Assembly: GCA_017518185.1 (NCBI GenBank)
Contig: JAFWWB010000088.1
Location: forward strand, 1 to 32,032
Direction: 5' to 3'
DNA: 32,032 nt
Origin: Lachnospiraceae bacterium
Lineage (GTDB): Bacteria; Bacillota; Clostridia; Lachnospirales; Lachnospiraceae
The notes under the pieces were generated by a model, which was not told the DNA's origin, did no database searches, and was given only the letters and a program-made list of their open reading frames with translations. A program made the translations under genes and the position numbers. Every line of letters begins with the position of its first letter. Position 1 is the first letter of the stretch. Positions 8,155 to 17,300 of the stretch are shown piece after piece.

Positions 8155-8184
8155 AAAAAAAGCCCCCCCGGGGGGAGGGCTTAT
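8155..8184 (-). terminator. Intrinsic terminator of proC
   Basis: On the minus strand AAGCCCTCC and CCCC pair with GGGG and GGGCTT to form a long GC-rich hairpin, followed by a run of seven T residues. It lies about 30 bases after the proC stop codon and separates proC from the hydrolase promoter. Confidence 0.85.
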
Positions 8185-8213
8185 AAATGTATAAAGTATA
8201 CAAGATTACTGTA

Positions 8214-9008
8214 TCATAGCTGCCTTGAGCGCTCGGCGGCTGCCTCGACCGCATCGATGACCGCGCCGCGGAAACCGCATTCCTCGAGGACGCGAACGGC
8301 GGCTATGGTGGTGCCGGCAGGCGAGCAGACCATATCCTTCAGCTCACCGGGATGCTTGCCGGAATCGATCATGAGCTTGGCGCTGCCGTATACCGCCTTT
8401 GCTGCGAACTCATAGGCCTGCGCCCTGGGCATGCCCTCTTCCACGGCTGCATCAGCCATTGCTTCTATAAACATGAACACATATGCGGGAGCCGAACCGC
8501 TGACGCCCACAACGGCATCCATGAGCTTATCGCTGACAACGGAAGCCGTGCCGAAGGAGGAGATGATATCCAGCGCGTTCTCCAGTTCCTCTTCACTTAA
8601 GGACGGATCGGGAGTGACTGCGGTTATGGCCGCTCCGACTAAAGCCGCGGTGTTGGGCATGCAACGCACGCATTTCACCTCCGCTCCCAGATGAGCGTGG
8701 AGCCACTCAAGGCTCTTGCCGGCCATTATGGAGATGACCACCGTATCGGCGGAAAGGGCGTCCTTAAAGCCTTCTATCGCTTCAGGTGCGAACTGGGGCT
8801 TCACAGCCAGTACCAGATAATCCACCGCCTTTACGACCTCACGGTTGTCGCTTCCTGTGACGATGCCGAATTCCTCCGCACGGGACTTTACCAGGGCGGC
8901 GTTAACGTCAGCACCGTAGATGTTCCCGGAGGGTACAAGGCCGTTCTTTACAAGGCCTCCTATCATGGCTCCCGCCATGTTTCCAAGTCCGATAAATCCT
9001 ATTTTCAT
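8214..9008 (-). CDS. proC: Pyrroline-5-carboxylate reductase
   Basis: ProC reduces pyrroline-5-carboxylate to proline with NAD(P)H, the last step of proline synthesis. The 264-residue product opens with the Rossmann motif GFIGLGNMAGAMIGG. It contains VLAVKPQ and MPNTAALVGA, and the C-terminal family signature VSGSAPAYVFMFIEA and SPAGTTIAAV. Length is typical. I start at the ATG at 9008 (MKIGFIG), which begins the fold directly and has GGCGGGG upstream. A GTG at 9035 would add nine residues, but its purine-rich AAAGGAG overlaps the start itself. The gene is monocistronic, with its own promoter and terminator, and is divergent from the acyltransferase pair. Confidence 0.94.
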   Translation of the reverse strand: MKIGFIGLGNMAGAMIGGLVKNGLVPSGNIYGADVNAALVKSRAEEFGIVTGSDNREVVKAVDYLVLAVKPQFAPEAIEGFKDALSADTVVISIMAGKSLEWLHAHLGAEVKCVRCMPNTAALVGAAITAVTPDPSLSEEELENALDIISSFGTASVVSDKLMDAVVGVSGSAPAYVFMFIEAMADAAVEEGMPRAQAYEFAAKAVYGSAKLMIDSGKHPGELKDMVCSPAGTTIAAVRVLEECGFRGAVIDAVEAAAERSRQL

Positions 9009-9075
9009 TTTTTTCCCCGCCGGGTGATCCGGCACTCCTTTCCCAAAATATAGGAAACGAACAAAACCATCCTGT

Positions 9076-9104
9076 ATTTTACTACAACGGGGGATTTAGT
9101 TCAA
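9076..9104 (-). promoter_or_regulatory. Probable proC promoter
   Basis: On the minus strand TTGAAC (9099-9104), 17 bases, then TAAAAT (9076-9081). The -10 matches five of six consensus bases and the -35 four of six. It lies back-to-back with the promoter of the divergent acyltransferase gene. Confidence 0.5.
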
Positions 9105-9110
9105 TCCTCC

Positions 9111-9139
9111 TTGACAGGGGTGGCCGGATAATTTAATAT
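9111..9139 (+). promoter_or_regulatory. Promoter of the O-acyltransferase pair
   Basis: TTGACA (9111-9116) is followed after 17 bases by TAATAT (9134-9139). The -35 is perfect and the -10 matches four of six bases. A TTGAGGT ribosome site lies eight bases before the ATG at 9161. The two divergent -35 boxes are only six bases apart. Confidence 0.6.
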
Positions 9140-9160
9140 AGCGGGGTTGAGGTATTACTT

Positions 9161-10492
9161 ATGATATTCAGTTCGGCCGTATTCCTGCTCCTGTTTTTAC
9201 CGATAGTATTTGTCGGAAATCTGTTTACCGGAAGATTCTCAAACTTTTTCCTGCTTTTAGCAAGTTTATTATTTTATGCATGGGGCGAACCTTATCTTGT
9301 ACTGCTCCTGATATTTTCGATCCTGCTGAACTGGAGCGTCGGCCTTGGCCTGACCAAGACAAAAGGAAAAGCCCGGAACATACTTCTGATATCAGGCATA
9401 GTCTGTGATCTGGGGATACTCTGCTTCTATAAGTTTACTGCAACAGCGATGCCGGTCGGATTATCCTTCTTCACATTTCAGGCGTTATCATACATCATAG
9501 ATATATATAAAGGTAATACAAAAGCTTCCCGGAACCCAGTGAACACAGGCTTATATATCTCATTCTTTCCGCAGCTGATAGCAGGCCCCATCGTCAGGTA
9601 CAGGGATATCAACAGGCAGATCGAAAGCCGTTCGATAAAGCTTAATGACGTATCGGACGGATTCAAACGCTTCATTTACGGGCTCGGCAAAAAGGTCCTG
9701 ATCGCAGATGTCCTCGGAAGCTGTGCCGATCACATTTATGCCTTTGATATCACCACCCTCGATACTAAGACCGCTTGGATAGGGGCACTGACATTCACTC
9801 TTCAGATATACTATGATTTTTCAGGCTATTCGGATATGGCTGTCGGTCTGGGAAAAATGTTCGGCTTCACTATCCCCGAAAACTTCAGCTATCCGTATCT
9901 GTCCCGTTCGATATCCGAATTCTGGAGAAGATGGCATATCTCGCTGGGTTCCTGGTTCAGGGAATATGTTTATATACCCTTAGGCGGAAGCAGGAAGGGA
10001 ACAGCCAGGACCTGTATCAATCTGCTGCTGGTCTTCATTCTGACAGGGCTCTGGCACGGTGCGGATCTGTCCTTCGTGATCTGGGGACTGTTTCACTGTT
10101 CCTTCATTATATTTGAGAAGCTCGGGTTAAAGAAACTGCTGGACAGATCAAAGATCATTTCCGTGGTCTACACCTTCTTTATAGTAATTATGGGATGGGT
10201 CATGTTCAGGGCCCGAGATACCCTGAGCGGACTCGCATATATCTCAAGAATGGTACTTCCCGGGAATAACCCGGAAATGGCATTATGGAAATATATGGAT
10301 AAGAAGACCGTGTTTGTCTTTATATGCGCGCTTTTAGGAATGGGTATCATAAAAGCACTCACTCCCGGAAAGCTAAAAAAGCTGTGGGATGGTTCCGTCA
10401 TAGAAGCGCTTTACTGTGTATGCATACTGCTGTTATGCCTGGCATCCATTGCGGCTGACACGTACAATCCCTTCATATATTTTCAATTCTAG
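9161..10492 (+). CDS. MBOAT-family membrane O-acyltransferase (AlgI-like)
   Basis: This 443-residue polytopic membrane protein belongs to the membrane-bound O-acyltransferase family. It shows the AlgI/DltB-type landmarks GLSFFTFQALSYIIDIY (about 100-116), FFPQLIAGPIVRY (about 135-147), SEFWRRWHISLGSWFREYVY (252-271) and the catalytic-histidine segment LTGLWHGADLSFVIWG with H299. Such proteins move acetyl or other acyl groups across the membrane to a surface polymer. The next gene encodes an AlgJ/DHHW-like protein eight bases downstream. That pairing points to acetylation of an exopolysaccharide, teichoic acid or wall glycan rather than D-alanylation, because no dltA/C/D genes are present. The polymer cannot be told from this sequence. 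Confidence 0.9.
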   Translation: MIFSSAVFLLLFLPIVFVGNLFTGRFSNFFLLLASLLFYAWGEPYLVLLLIFSILLNWSVGLGLTKTKGKARNILLISGIVCDLGILCFYKFTATAMPVGLSFFTFQALSYIIDIYKGNTKASRNPVNTGLYISFFPQLIAGPIVRYRDINRQIESRSIKLNDVSDGFKRFIYGLGKKVLIADVLGSCADHIYAFDITTLDTKTAWIGALTFTLQIYYDFSGYSDMAVGLGKMFGFTIPENFSYPYLSRSISEFWRRWHISLGSWFREYVYIPLGGSRKGTARTCINLLLVFILTGLWHGADLSFVIWGLFHCSFIIFEKLGLKKLLDRSKIISVVYTFFIVIMGWVMFRARDTLSGLAYISRMVLPGNNPEMALWKYMDKKTVFVFICALLGMGIIKALTPGKLKKLWDGSVIEALYCVCILLLCLASIAADTYNPFIYFQF

Positions 10493-10500
10493 GAGAAACG

Positions 10501-11610
10501 ATGAAAGAGAAAAAGGCAGGTCGCATCATCATACTGGCCGCATTTGCGCTGATCATATGTTTATCTGAAGTGATATGGGGTTTTGCAGGAAAAAACATTG
10601 ATACGGAAACCCCCGAAAAAAGACTGCCCGCGGAAAGACCGGAGCTGACTTTTGATACTTACGGAAGCTTTTCGTCTGATTACACTTCATACTTTAATGA
10701 TAACCTGCCCTTCAGGGACAGTCTGGTCACCCTGGATTCCGGGATCGACTATTTCTGTTTCGGAAGATCAAACAGTGAGCATGTGGCGATCGGATCCGAT
10801 AACTGGCTGTTTTACACCAGGGAAGATGACGGTGATCCCATCGGCTGTTACCAGGGGACAAATCTTTTTTCTGAGGACGAGCTGAACGCCATTGCTGCGA
10901 ACTGTTTGGAAATGCGCGATCTTATGGAGTCAGAGGGAAGAGAATTTGTAATACTCATAGTACCGAACAAGGAACGCATCTATCCGGAATATATGCCGGA
11001 AAGATACGGAAAACCCGCGGATAACTATGGCGCCCTGCAGATCTATGAACATCTTAAGAACAATACGGATCTGCGCGTCGTATATCCCTGCGCCGAACTG
11101 ATGGCCGCAAAAGAAAAGGTAAAGGAAAACATATGTTATAAGACCGATTCGCACTGGAACAGGATCGGAGGATATATCGGCGCGTCAGCACTTATGAAGG
11201 AGCTGGGGATAGAGATGCCGCCGGTTGACAGCATCACTGTCAAAAGCGGAGAAAAACACTCGGGGGATCTTGCCGAAATGTTAAGCCTTGAAGAGCAGCT
11301 GCTTTTTGCAGACAGGGAATATACAGTTGAAGGATATGATACGCATGATCTCAAATGCACCCGGAACGACTTTTATAAAATGATCAGCTATCATGCGGCA
11401 GGAGCTGATCCCAGGTGTCTTTATGTCATCAGGGATTCTTTTGCATCGCAGATGGCAGAATATCTGGGAAGTCAGTTTAATGATACTTATCTCAGGTATA
11501 AATATTCTTACTCTTATGATGACCTGCAGGAATGTGATCCGGATATCGTGGTCTATGAAACCGTCGAGCGTTATGCCGGCGATCTGGCCGCCTTTTCGAT
11601 CCGTCGATAG
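10501..11610 (+). CDS. AlgJ/AlgX-like SGNH (DHHW-type) surface acetyltransferase partner
   Basis: This 369-residue protein has an N-terminal signal anchor (about residues 8-25) and an extracytoplasmic SGNH-hydrolase-like domain. Key segments are SDNWLFYTRE (about 99-108), the Asp-x-His motif TDSHWNRIGGY (215-225, with D216 and H218) and VIRDSFASQM (309-318, candidate nucleophile S313). This fits the ALGX/DHHW family, which accepts acyl groups from an MBOAT partner and attaches them to a polysaccharide. A TAGGAG ribosome site overlapping the upstream stop couples it to the MBOAT gene. Its end is only six bases from the end of the convergent DUF2142 gene, and I see no terminator between them. 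Confidence 0.85.
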   Translation: MKEKKAGRIIILAAFALIICLSEVIWGFAGKNIDTETPEKRLPAERPELTFDTYGSFSSDYTSYFNDNLPFRDSLVTLDSGIDYFCFGRSNSEHVAIGSDNWLFYTREDDGDPIGCYQGTNLFSEDELNAIAANCLEMRDLMESEGREFVILIVPNKERIYPEYMPERYGKPADNYGALQIYEHLKNNTDLRVVYPCAELMAAKEKVKENICYKTDSHWNRIGGYIGASALMKELGIEMPPVDSITVKSGEKHSGDLAEMLSLEEQLLFADREYTVEGYDTHDLKCTRNDFYKMISYHAAGADPRCLYVIRDSFASQMAEYLGSQFNDTYLRYKYSYSYDDLQECDPDIVVYETVERYAGDLAAFSIRR

Positions 11611-11616
11611 TATGAT

Positions 11617-13512
11617 CTAATATCTTATCCGGCTCATTATCCCGGCGATGACTCCGAGATAAGCAAACCAGGCTATAGCCGTAAAATACTTTCTGTTGAT
11701 CTTAAGCGGTATCCTGCTCACGGACAGGCTGTAAAGTACCGGTGCCATAACAGGGATGAAATATCTTCCCTGTACACCGTCTATAAAACTGCTGCCGGCT
11801 TTCGTATAAGAGATCGTCATGGCTGTCAGTATGCCCAGTATGATGACAGCGGAGGTTCCCAGAGCGACGGCTTTCTGCCTGATCCCGGGTACGGAGCCTT
11901 TCTCCTGAAACAGCTGGTTTAATACGAGCATTATGAGATATGCCCAGGTATAAGTAACCGGGATGTTCACCGTTGTTCCCGCAAAACTGCATCCGACGGC
12001 CTCCAAAAGGTATTTTTCGCCGTATCGTTTCAGGGTCCCTGCCAGCAGTTCCAAAAAAGCGAAGGGCTGCTTCAATATATAGTTCATATCATAATAAGTA
12101 TTCGTCTCCCCGAAAGCGCTTCCGCTGACATGCCCGGCGATATCTGGCAGTCTTGTAAGCCCCAGTATGGCAACAGCAAATGCGATCACCGGGACACATT
12201 TGAGCAGTCTGTCCTTAAGTCCGTTAAAATTTTTAGAAGGTATCATGAACAGCAGCAGGAACATGGCGCAGTATACCACTTTTACAGGGCCAAGCGTCGC
12301 GAGCATAAGTGCGCAGACCAGCGCGTTTTTCCAGCTGAAGTTTTTCTTTTCAGCTATGATCCTGAGTACATAAGCAAAGAACACAAGGCAAAGCCCGTTC
12401 ACTAAAACGTCATAGGAGAGGGACACAGCCTGATGCATGGCCATAGGCATCATACCCACCATCAGCATCAGTTCTTTGTTGCAGGGCATCAGCCGGATCG
12501 CCAGCCATACCATAAGGACATATGCCAGAAGATTGAAAAGACGGGCCAGGGAGTAGGTCAGGTAATAATTCAGGCCCAGCAGCCGCCCTATGGTGATGGC
12601 GGTACCCGAAACCAGATAAGGCGCAGGCTGTACAAAGGAAAAAGAGTTGCGGCAGATAAAGTCATCTTCCCGGCCTTCCGCCTTCGGGGTCAGGATGTTC
12701 TGTTTAAGTTTCAGAAACGACTCATTGGAATTATAATGCTGTTTAAGGCCGTCATAATAGCCGCCTTCCAGCTCATTCAGGTTTTCTCTGCCCAGCATCA
12801 TATTTGATACTTTAAGTGCAGAGAAGTAATGTGTATTTTCATCCGTCTGGCTTGAAGGTGCCATGATAAAAAACATGATGAATCCCGTTCCCAGAAGGAT
12901 CGGGAACGACCATTTTTCAATTGGCTTCTCCATATTGAACCACCAGATATTCGCCGTGATAAAAAGAAGCCCAAGGGCAATGAGCGCGAAATCATTCCGC
13001 TCTTTCCTGTAGGTGGAAAAGCCGCTGACAAAGACGGACGTTTCCTCATCCGATGCCCGTGCGGAAACCTCTATACAGTATTTGTTTCCTTCTGTCAAAA
13101 GCCCCTTGCCTGCCTCAAAGAAGATCCACCTGTCTTTTCCCTGTTTCGTATCAAGTATCCTCATCTTATCGGTAGTCCAGGACCTGAGCGTTTCTCCGGA
13201 AGCATTTATAAGACTGACCTCAAATGTACCGAGATAGTCTTTTGCATCCATGTGAAGTTCAAAGCAGTCCTCTTCCCCGAGACAGATAAACTCATGTCTG
13301 AACTTGTGACCGCCGTATACCTCGGTCTTCTCTTCAAACTCCTGTCTGTCGGTGTAATACTCCTTAAGTAGGTCTATCGGTCTTTCGCCGAGAAGCCTGA
13401 GCATCATAAGGAGCAGGAACAGGTTTATCAGAACCGCTCCCACAGCAGGACGCAGCCAGGATATGTTTTTCATCGCTTTACAGCTGTTCTTTTCCGCTTT
13501 ATGCTTTTTCAT
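11617..13512 (-). CDS. DUF2142 polytopic membrane protein
   Basis: This 631-residue membrane protein starts with a transmembrane helix (about 21-41). An extracytoplasmic domain of probable beta structure follows (about 68-168), and then many hydrophobic segments to the C terminus. The loop after the third helix reads APSSQTDENTHYFSA (218-232), which corresponds to the Asp/Glu-containing first loop typical of DUF2142 and glycosyltransferase-C-like proteins. Family members are often found in surface-polysaccharide loci and are thought, without much direct proof, to be glycosyl or polymer-processing enzymes. It overlaps the preceding 240-residue gene by 14 bases. The beta domain resembles the extracytoplasmic part of that neighbour, so they may act together. 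Confidence 0.8.
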   Translation of the reverse strand: MKKHKAEKNSCKAMKNISWLRPAVGAVLINLFLLLMMLRLLGERPIDLLKEYYTDRQEFEEKTEVYGGHKFRHEFICLGEEDCFELHMDAKDYLGTFEVSLINASGETLRSWTTDKMRILDTKQGKDRWIFFEAGKGLLTEGNKYCIEVSARASDEETSVFVSGFSTYRKERNDFALIALGLLFITANIWWFNMEKPIEKWSFPILLGTGFIMFFIMAPSSQTDENTHYFSALKVSNMMLGRENLNELEGGYYDGLKQHYNSNESFLKLKQNILTPKAEGREDDFICRNSFSFVQPAPYLVSGTAITIGRLLGLNYYLTYSLARLFNLLAYVLMVWLAIRLMPCNKELMLMVGMMPMAMHQAVSLSYDVLVNGLCLVFFAYVLRIIAEKKNFSWKNALVCALMLATLGPVKVVYCAMFLLLFMIPSKNFNGLKDRLLKCVPVIAFAVAILGLTRLPDIAGHVSGSAFGETNTYYDMNYILKQPFAFLELLAGTLKRYGEKYLLEAVGCSFAGTTVNIPVTYTWAYLIMLVLNQLFQEKGSVPGIRQKAVALGTSAVIILGILTAMTISYTKAGSSFIDGVQGRYFIPVMAPVLYSLSVSRIPLKINRKYFTAIAWFAYLGVIAGIMSRIRY

Positions 13513-14221
13513 TTGTGACCTGCTCTTTTACGGCAGCGTTTTTCCAAAAACGCCGGTACATCACATAAGCTGTCCATTCCGCGAATAACGCGATATAAAA
13601 ACACATGAACCACTTTGACATCCTCATGTCGGAGGGCTCACTGCAGCCCGAGACCACCATGACCAGGTCGCCGCACACTTCAGCATTATCAACTGTCAGT
13701 TTTCCCTTTTCATACCAGTCCGAAGGAAGATAAGACAGCAACACGTTTTCCCCGTCTTTCATACCCTCAGTACTTATATCCAGTCTGAAGCTTCTGTTTC
13801 GCAGATCCCCATACTTAAACGGGCTGCCTACGCTGAATACTATCTTCAGGTCTTTCCCCAGTTTTTTTACAGGCGCTTCCCAGCTTTCCAGCATTTCGTT
13901 CTTTTCATCGTCATACAGGGAGACCACGATATTTCCCGTCAGCTCAACGCCCTCACAGCATCCCTGCAATATTATTTCCACGATGTGATCCATATTGCAT
14001 ACAAAGCCCTGGCTGACCTTAACGTTACCTGACAGGGGTATGACGGCGATCTCGCTCTCTTTAGGCATTTCGGGACACTCCACGATCGTAGCTGAATGAT
14101 AGGTATAAGGCGCCGTGCCTCGCAGCATATCAAGCAGACAGGGCATAAAGCACAGCACCGCGATAGCGATACACAGGGCCATATATTTTTTATTCAGTTT
14201 TACTCCCGTGATCTTACCCAT
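13499..14221 (-). CDS. Membrane protein with two transmembrane helices and an external beta domain
   Basis: This 240-residue protein is not assigned to a named family. One transmembrane helix lies near each end (about 13-33 and 204-223), with about 160 residues between them that should be outside the cell. That region has alternating hydrophobic patterns such as GNIVVSLYDDEKNEMLESW and RSFRLDISTEG. It resembles in order and spacing the external domain of the following DUF2142 protein (GTFEVSLINASGETLRSW). It may be a short paralogue of the N-terminal part of that protein. A GGAG ribosome site precedes the ATG. The 14-base overlap with the DUF2142 gene implies coupling. No separate promoter was evident, so read-through from the adhesin gene is possible. 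Confidence 0.7.
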   Translation of the reverse strand: MGKITGVKLNKKYMALCIAIAVLCFMPCLLDMLRGTAPYTYHSATIVECPEMPKESEIAVIPLSGNVKVSQGFVCNMDHIVEIILQGCCEGVELTGNIVVSLYDDEKNEMLESWEAPVKKLGKDLKIVFSVGSPFKYGDLRNRSFRLDISTEGMKDGENVLLSYLPSDWYEKGKLTVDNAEVCGDLVMVVSGCSEPSDMRMSKWFMCFYIALFAEWTAYVMYRRFWKNAAVKEQVTNEKA

Positions 14222-14255
14222 GCATATCTCCGGTGTTCCGGTCCTTTTACGATAA

Positions 14256-14280
14256 GCGCCGCCCCACGTAAGGGCGGCGC
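14256..14280 (-). terminator. Strong hairpin after the 1141-residue surface-protein gene
   Basis: GCGCCGCCC (14256-14264) and GGGCGGCGC (14272-14280) form a perfect 9 bp stem around a seven-base loop, 28 bases after the stop codon. On the minus strand only CTTATCG follows, so the U tract is weak. It may attenuate rather than fully stop transcription into the 240-residue gene. Confidence 0.5.
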
Positions 14281-14308
14281 CGTGAGAACTAAAAAGTTGT
14301 CCCGGTTC

Positions 14309-17300
14309 TTACACTACATTGACTGTGATGGTTACGGTCTTGCCATCGATCTTGGCCGTAAACTTACAGCTTCCCTTTGTCCTTGCCTGCACATTTCCGT
14401 CTTCATCCACAAATGCTGCCTCCGCATTGCTGTTCCTGTAGACGACCGGCTGATCCAGATCAACATAGTCCAGAGTAAGTTCCTCGCCTGCGGCTATGAC
14501 CAGCTTATACTTATTCGTCTTGATTTTTTTCAGGTCATATTTATCATCCTCATGTACCTCTTTTAAGGAGATATCATCAACCTTTACAGTCATGGTATAG
14601 CTGCTCAGGTCTCCCTTAGCTGTCAGCGTGACGGTTCCGGGATTCTTTCCTGCGGTTACCTTTGCATTCTTGATACTTACGAACGCCTTCTCATCTTCGG
14701 TGGTTCCTTCGGCATAATCCCAGACAGTCTTCTTTACTCCTGCCAGCTTTACGGTCTTGGGAGCGCCTGCTGCCAGATGCAGGGTACGTTCTTTGACTGC
14801 AGTGGGTTCCTTTACGGTCACGGTAGCATTATATGCCACTCCGTTCGCATACACCGTGATCTTTGCACTGCCCTTTGACAGCGCCGTTACGTTACCGTCC
14901 TGATCGACCTCGGCCACATCCGGAGAAGCACTGTAATAATATACGGCAATATTTTCAGCATTTCTCAGCGCTACGCTGCCGGTATCTTTACCGCTCGAAC
15001 CCGCTTCAAGTTTAAGCTTCTTATTTGACAGTTCAGGTTTTGAGATATTTACGGAAATACTCTGTACAACGTTTCCGCTCACATCCTTCTTCACTATCAC
15101 TGCCGTTCCGGGATTCTTAACCTTTACCTTACCGTTCTTAGCCATACTGATAAGCTTCTTATAAGCCTTCAGTTTGGTACTATCCTGATCATCCAGGCTC
15201 CAGCCCTTCAGGGTAAACTTCTGTCCCTTTACCAGCCACAGCTCGGTGGTGGCATCTGTTATCACAGGCACGGGATCAAGAGCGCTGTTGCCGCTGACAT
15301 TTATATCCGGGTTATCGGGATCGCTTTTCTTGGTCCATTTTGCGTAGAGCGTGATATCGTCAGTTACGGTATCGGTGTCAAAATCCCAGGCATTCTTGCA
15401 TGCCTTTTCCTTGTACCAGCCGTCAAAGGTATAGCCCTCTGCTACAGGAGCCGTGGGTTCCGTCACCTTTCCGTCCTTTGCAACACTCTTGGCTTCCGGT
15501 GCGGTGCCGCTCACATCATTCAGGTCAAAGGATACTATACAGGCACCTGCGATCTTAGTCCACTTTGCATAGAGCCTGGTATCGGCCGTTACGGTATCGG
15601 TGTCAAAATCCCATGCATTCGTGCATTCCTTTTCCTTGTACCAGCCGTCAAAGGTATAGCCCTCTGCCGTAGGAGCAGCCGGTGCCTTAACCGTATTGCC
15701 TTCCTTAACACCCTTGTTTTCCGGTGCGTTCCCGCTTACGCTCACACCATTCAGATCAAAGGATACTACACAATAGCCCTCTATTCTTTTCCAGCTTGCG
15801 TAGAGTGTGGTGTTGCCCGATACCCTGTCTTCGGAAAAATCCCACTTTTCCGTACATCCTTTATCTTTATACCAGCCACCAAAGGTATATCCTGCTGCTT
15901 CCGTATACTTCGGTGTCGTCAAAAGGCTGCCATCCTCGACACTCTGGGGTTCCGGCGCTTTTCCGTCTACACCGTTCATATCAAAGGTTACGGTATAGAT
16001 TTCCGGTTTTTGGGTCCATTTTGCATAGAGCGTGGTATCGTCCTCCACAGTATCAGTGCTAAAGCCCCATCTGTTCGTACAGGCCTTTTCTCTGAACCAG
16101 CCGCCAAAATTATAGTCTTCATCCGTCGGAGCTGTGGGTTCCGTGGCCTTTCCGCCTTCTTTAACACTCTGGGCTGCCGGCGCAGTCCCGCCATGACCGT
16201 TCATATCAAAGGATACGGTATAAGAAGCAGATTGGGCTTCAGACCAGTCTGCCCACAAAGTCATACTGCTGCCGTCTACCGTATCTGTAGCAAAATCCCA
16301 CTTATTCTCAAGGCCTTCTTCCGTATACCAGCCTTTGATAACATATCCTTTCACGGCTGCCGGTTCCGTCACTTTTCCGCCCTTCTCCACAAACTGGTTC
16401 GGAATGACACTGCCTGCACCTTTAAGCTTAAAGGCTACATTACATATTCCTGCTGTATCTGTTAATCTTACCTCTGCCGGTGCACTGGCAAGGTCGCTCT
16501 CCTTTTCTCCCCTGACATCCTCTGCCAGAATGTATACATGATAATCCTTGCCCCAGGTACCTTTCACATTTCCAGCCAGTGAAAACATACCCGTGCCATT
16601 AAGCGTAAACTCACTCTTATTCCTCGAAAGCTCTGTATACTGGAGCAGCTTCGCCCCATCGCTCCAGCCTTTGTCCGTCCATGTGCCGTCTGTCACCACT
16701 ACAGAAACCCTGTCAGGCTCGGCATCGCTGTTGTCTACGACCCCATACGATAATGCGTAACCATTGCCACTTTTCCTGGCCACGGACGGGCCTATGGCCA
16801 GGCCTTCATCCTTAAGCGTAAGCTTATATTCCGGAATGAACCAATTATCCCAGTCTTCAAGCGGAGCAGCCGGATCAAAATCCGCAGGCGGATCATTGAG
16901 CATGGAAGAAAAGATGACGGATGAACGCTTGACGTTAAAGACAGGGCTCACGCCTCCCCTCGATTCACTGTAAGGACCATGATCTACGAAGCCACCGCCT
17001 ACAAATGCGACATCTGCATAGGAATAAACATCCCCGTCGTATGAATAATTTCCTTCCGCCTTTGACCTCAGCCAATAGCAACCATTATATCCCCCTTCTT
17101 TGTTGCAGAAAGTGCCCCACGAATTCTCCGGATCAATAAGAGAATAATCATAATAACCGTAATCGCGCCTCATCACTTCCGCATAATCCAGAACGAAAAC
17201 ACGGTCATGGGAAAGAGGCGTAAACGTACTCCAGCCCTCAACATCTTTAGCTGATCTGTCACTCTTGCTGCTTGACGCGATGGCCGTCCTTTCGGCATCT

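Noticed and set aside
9161-10492. DltB (D-alanyl transfer to teichoic acid)
   Set aside because: The MBOAT family fits, but dltA, dltC and dltD are absent and the partner is of the AlgJ/DHHW type.
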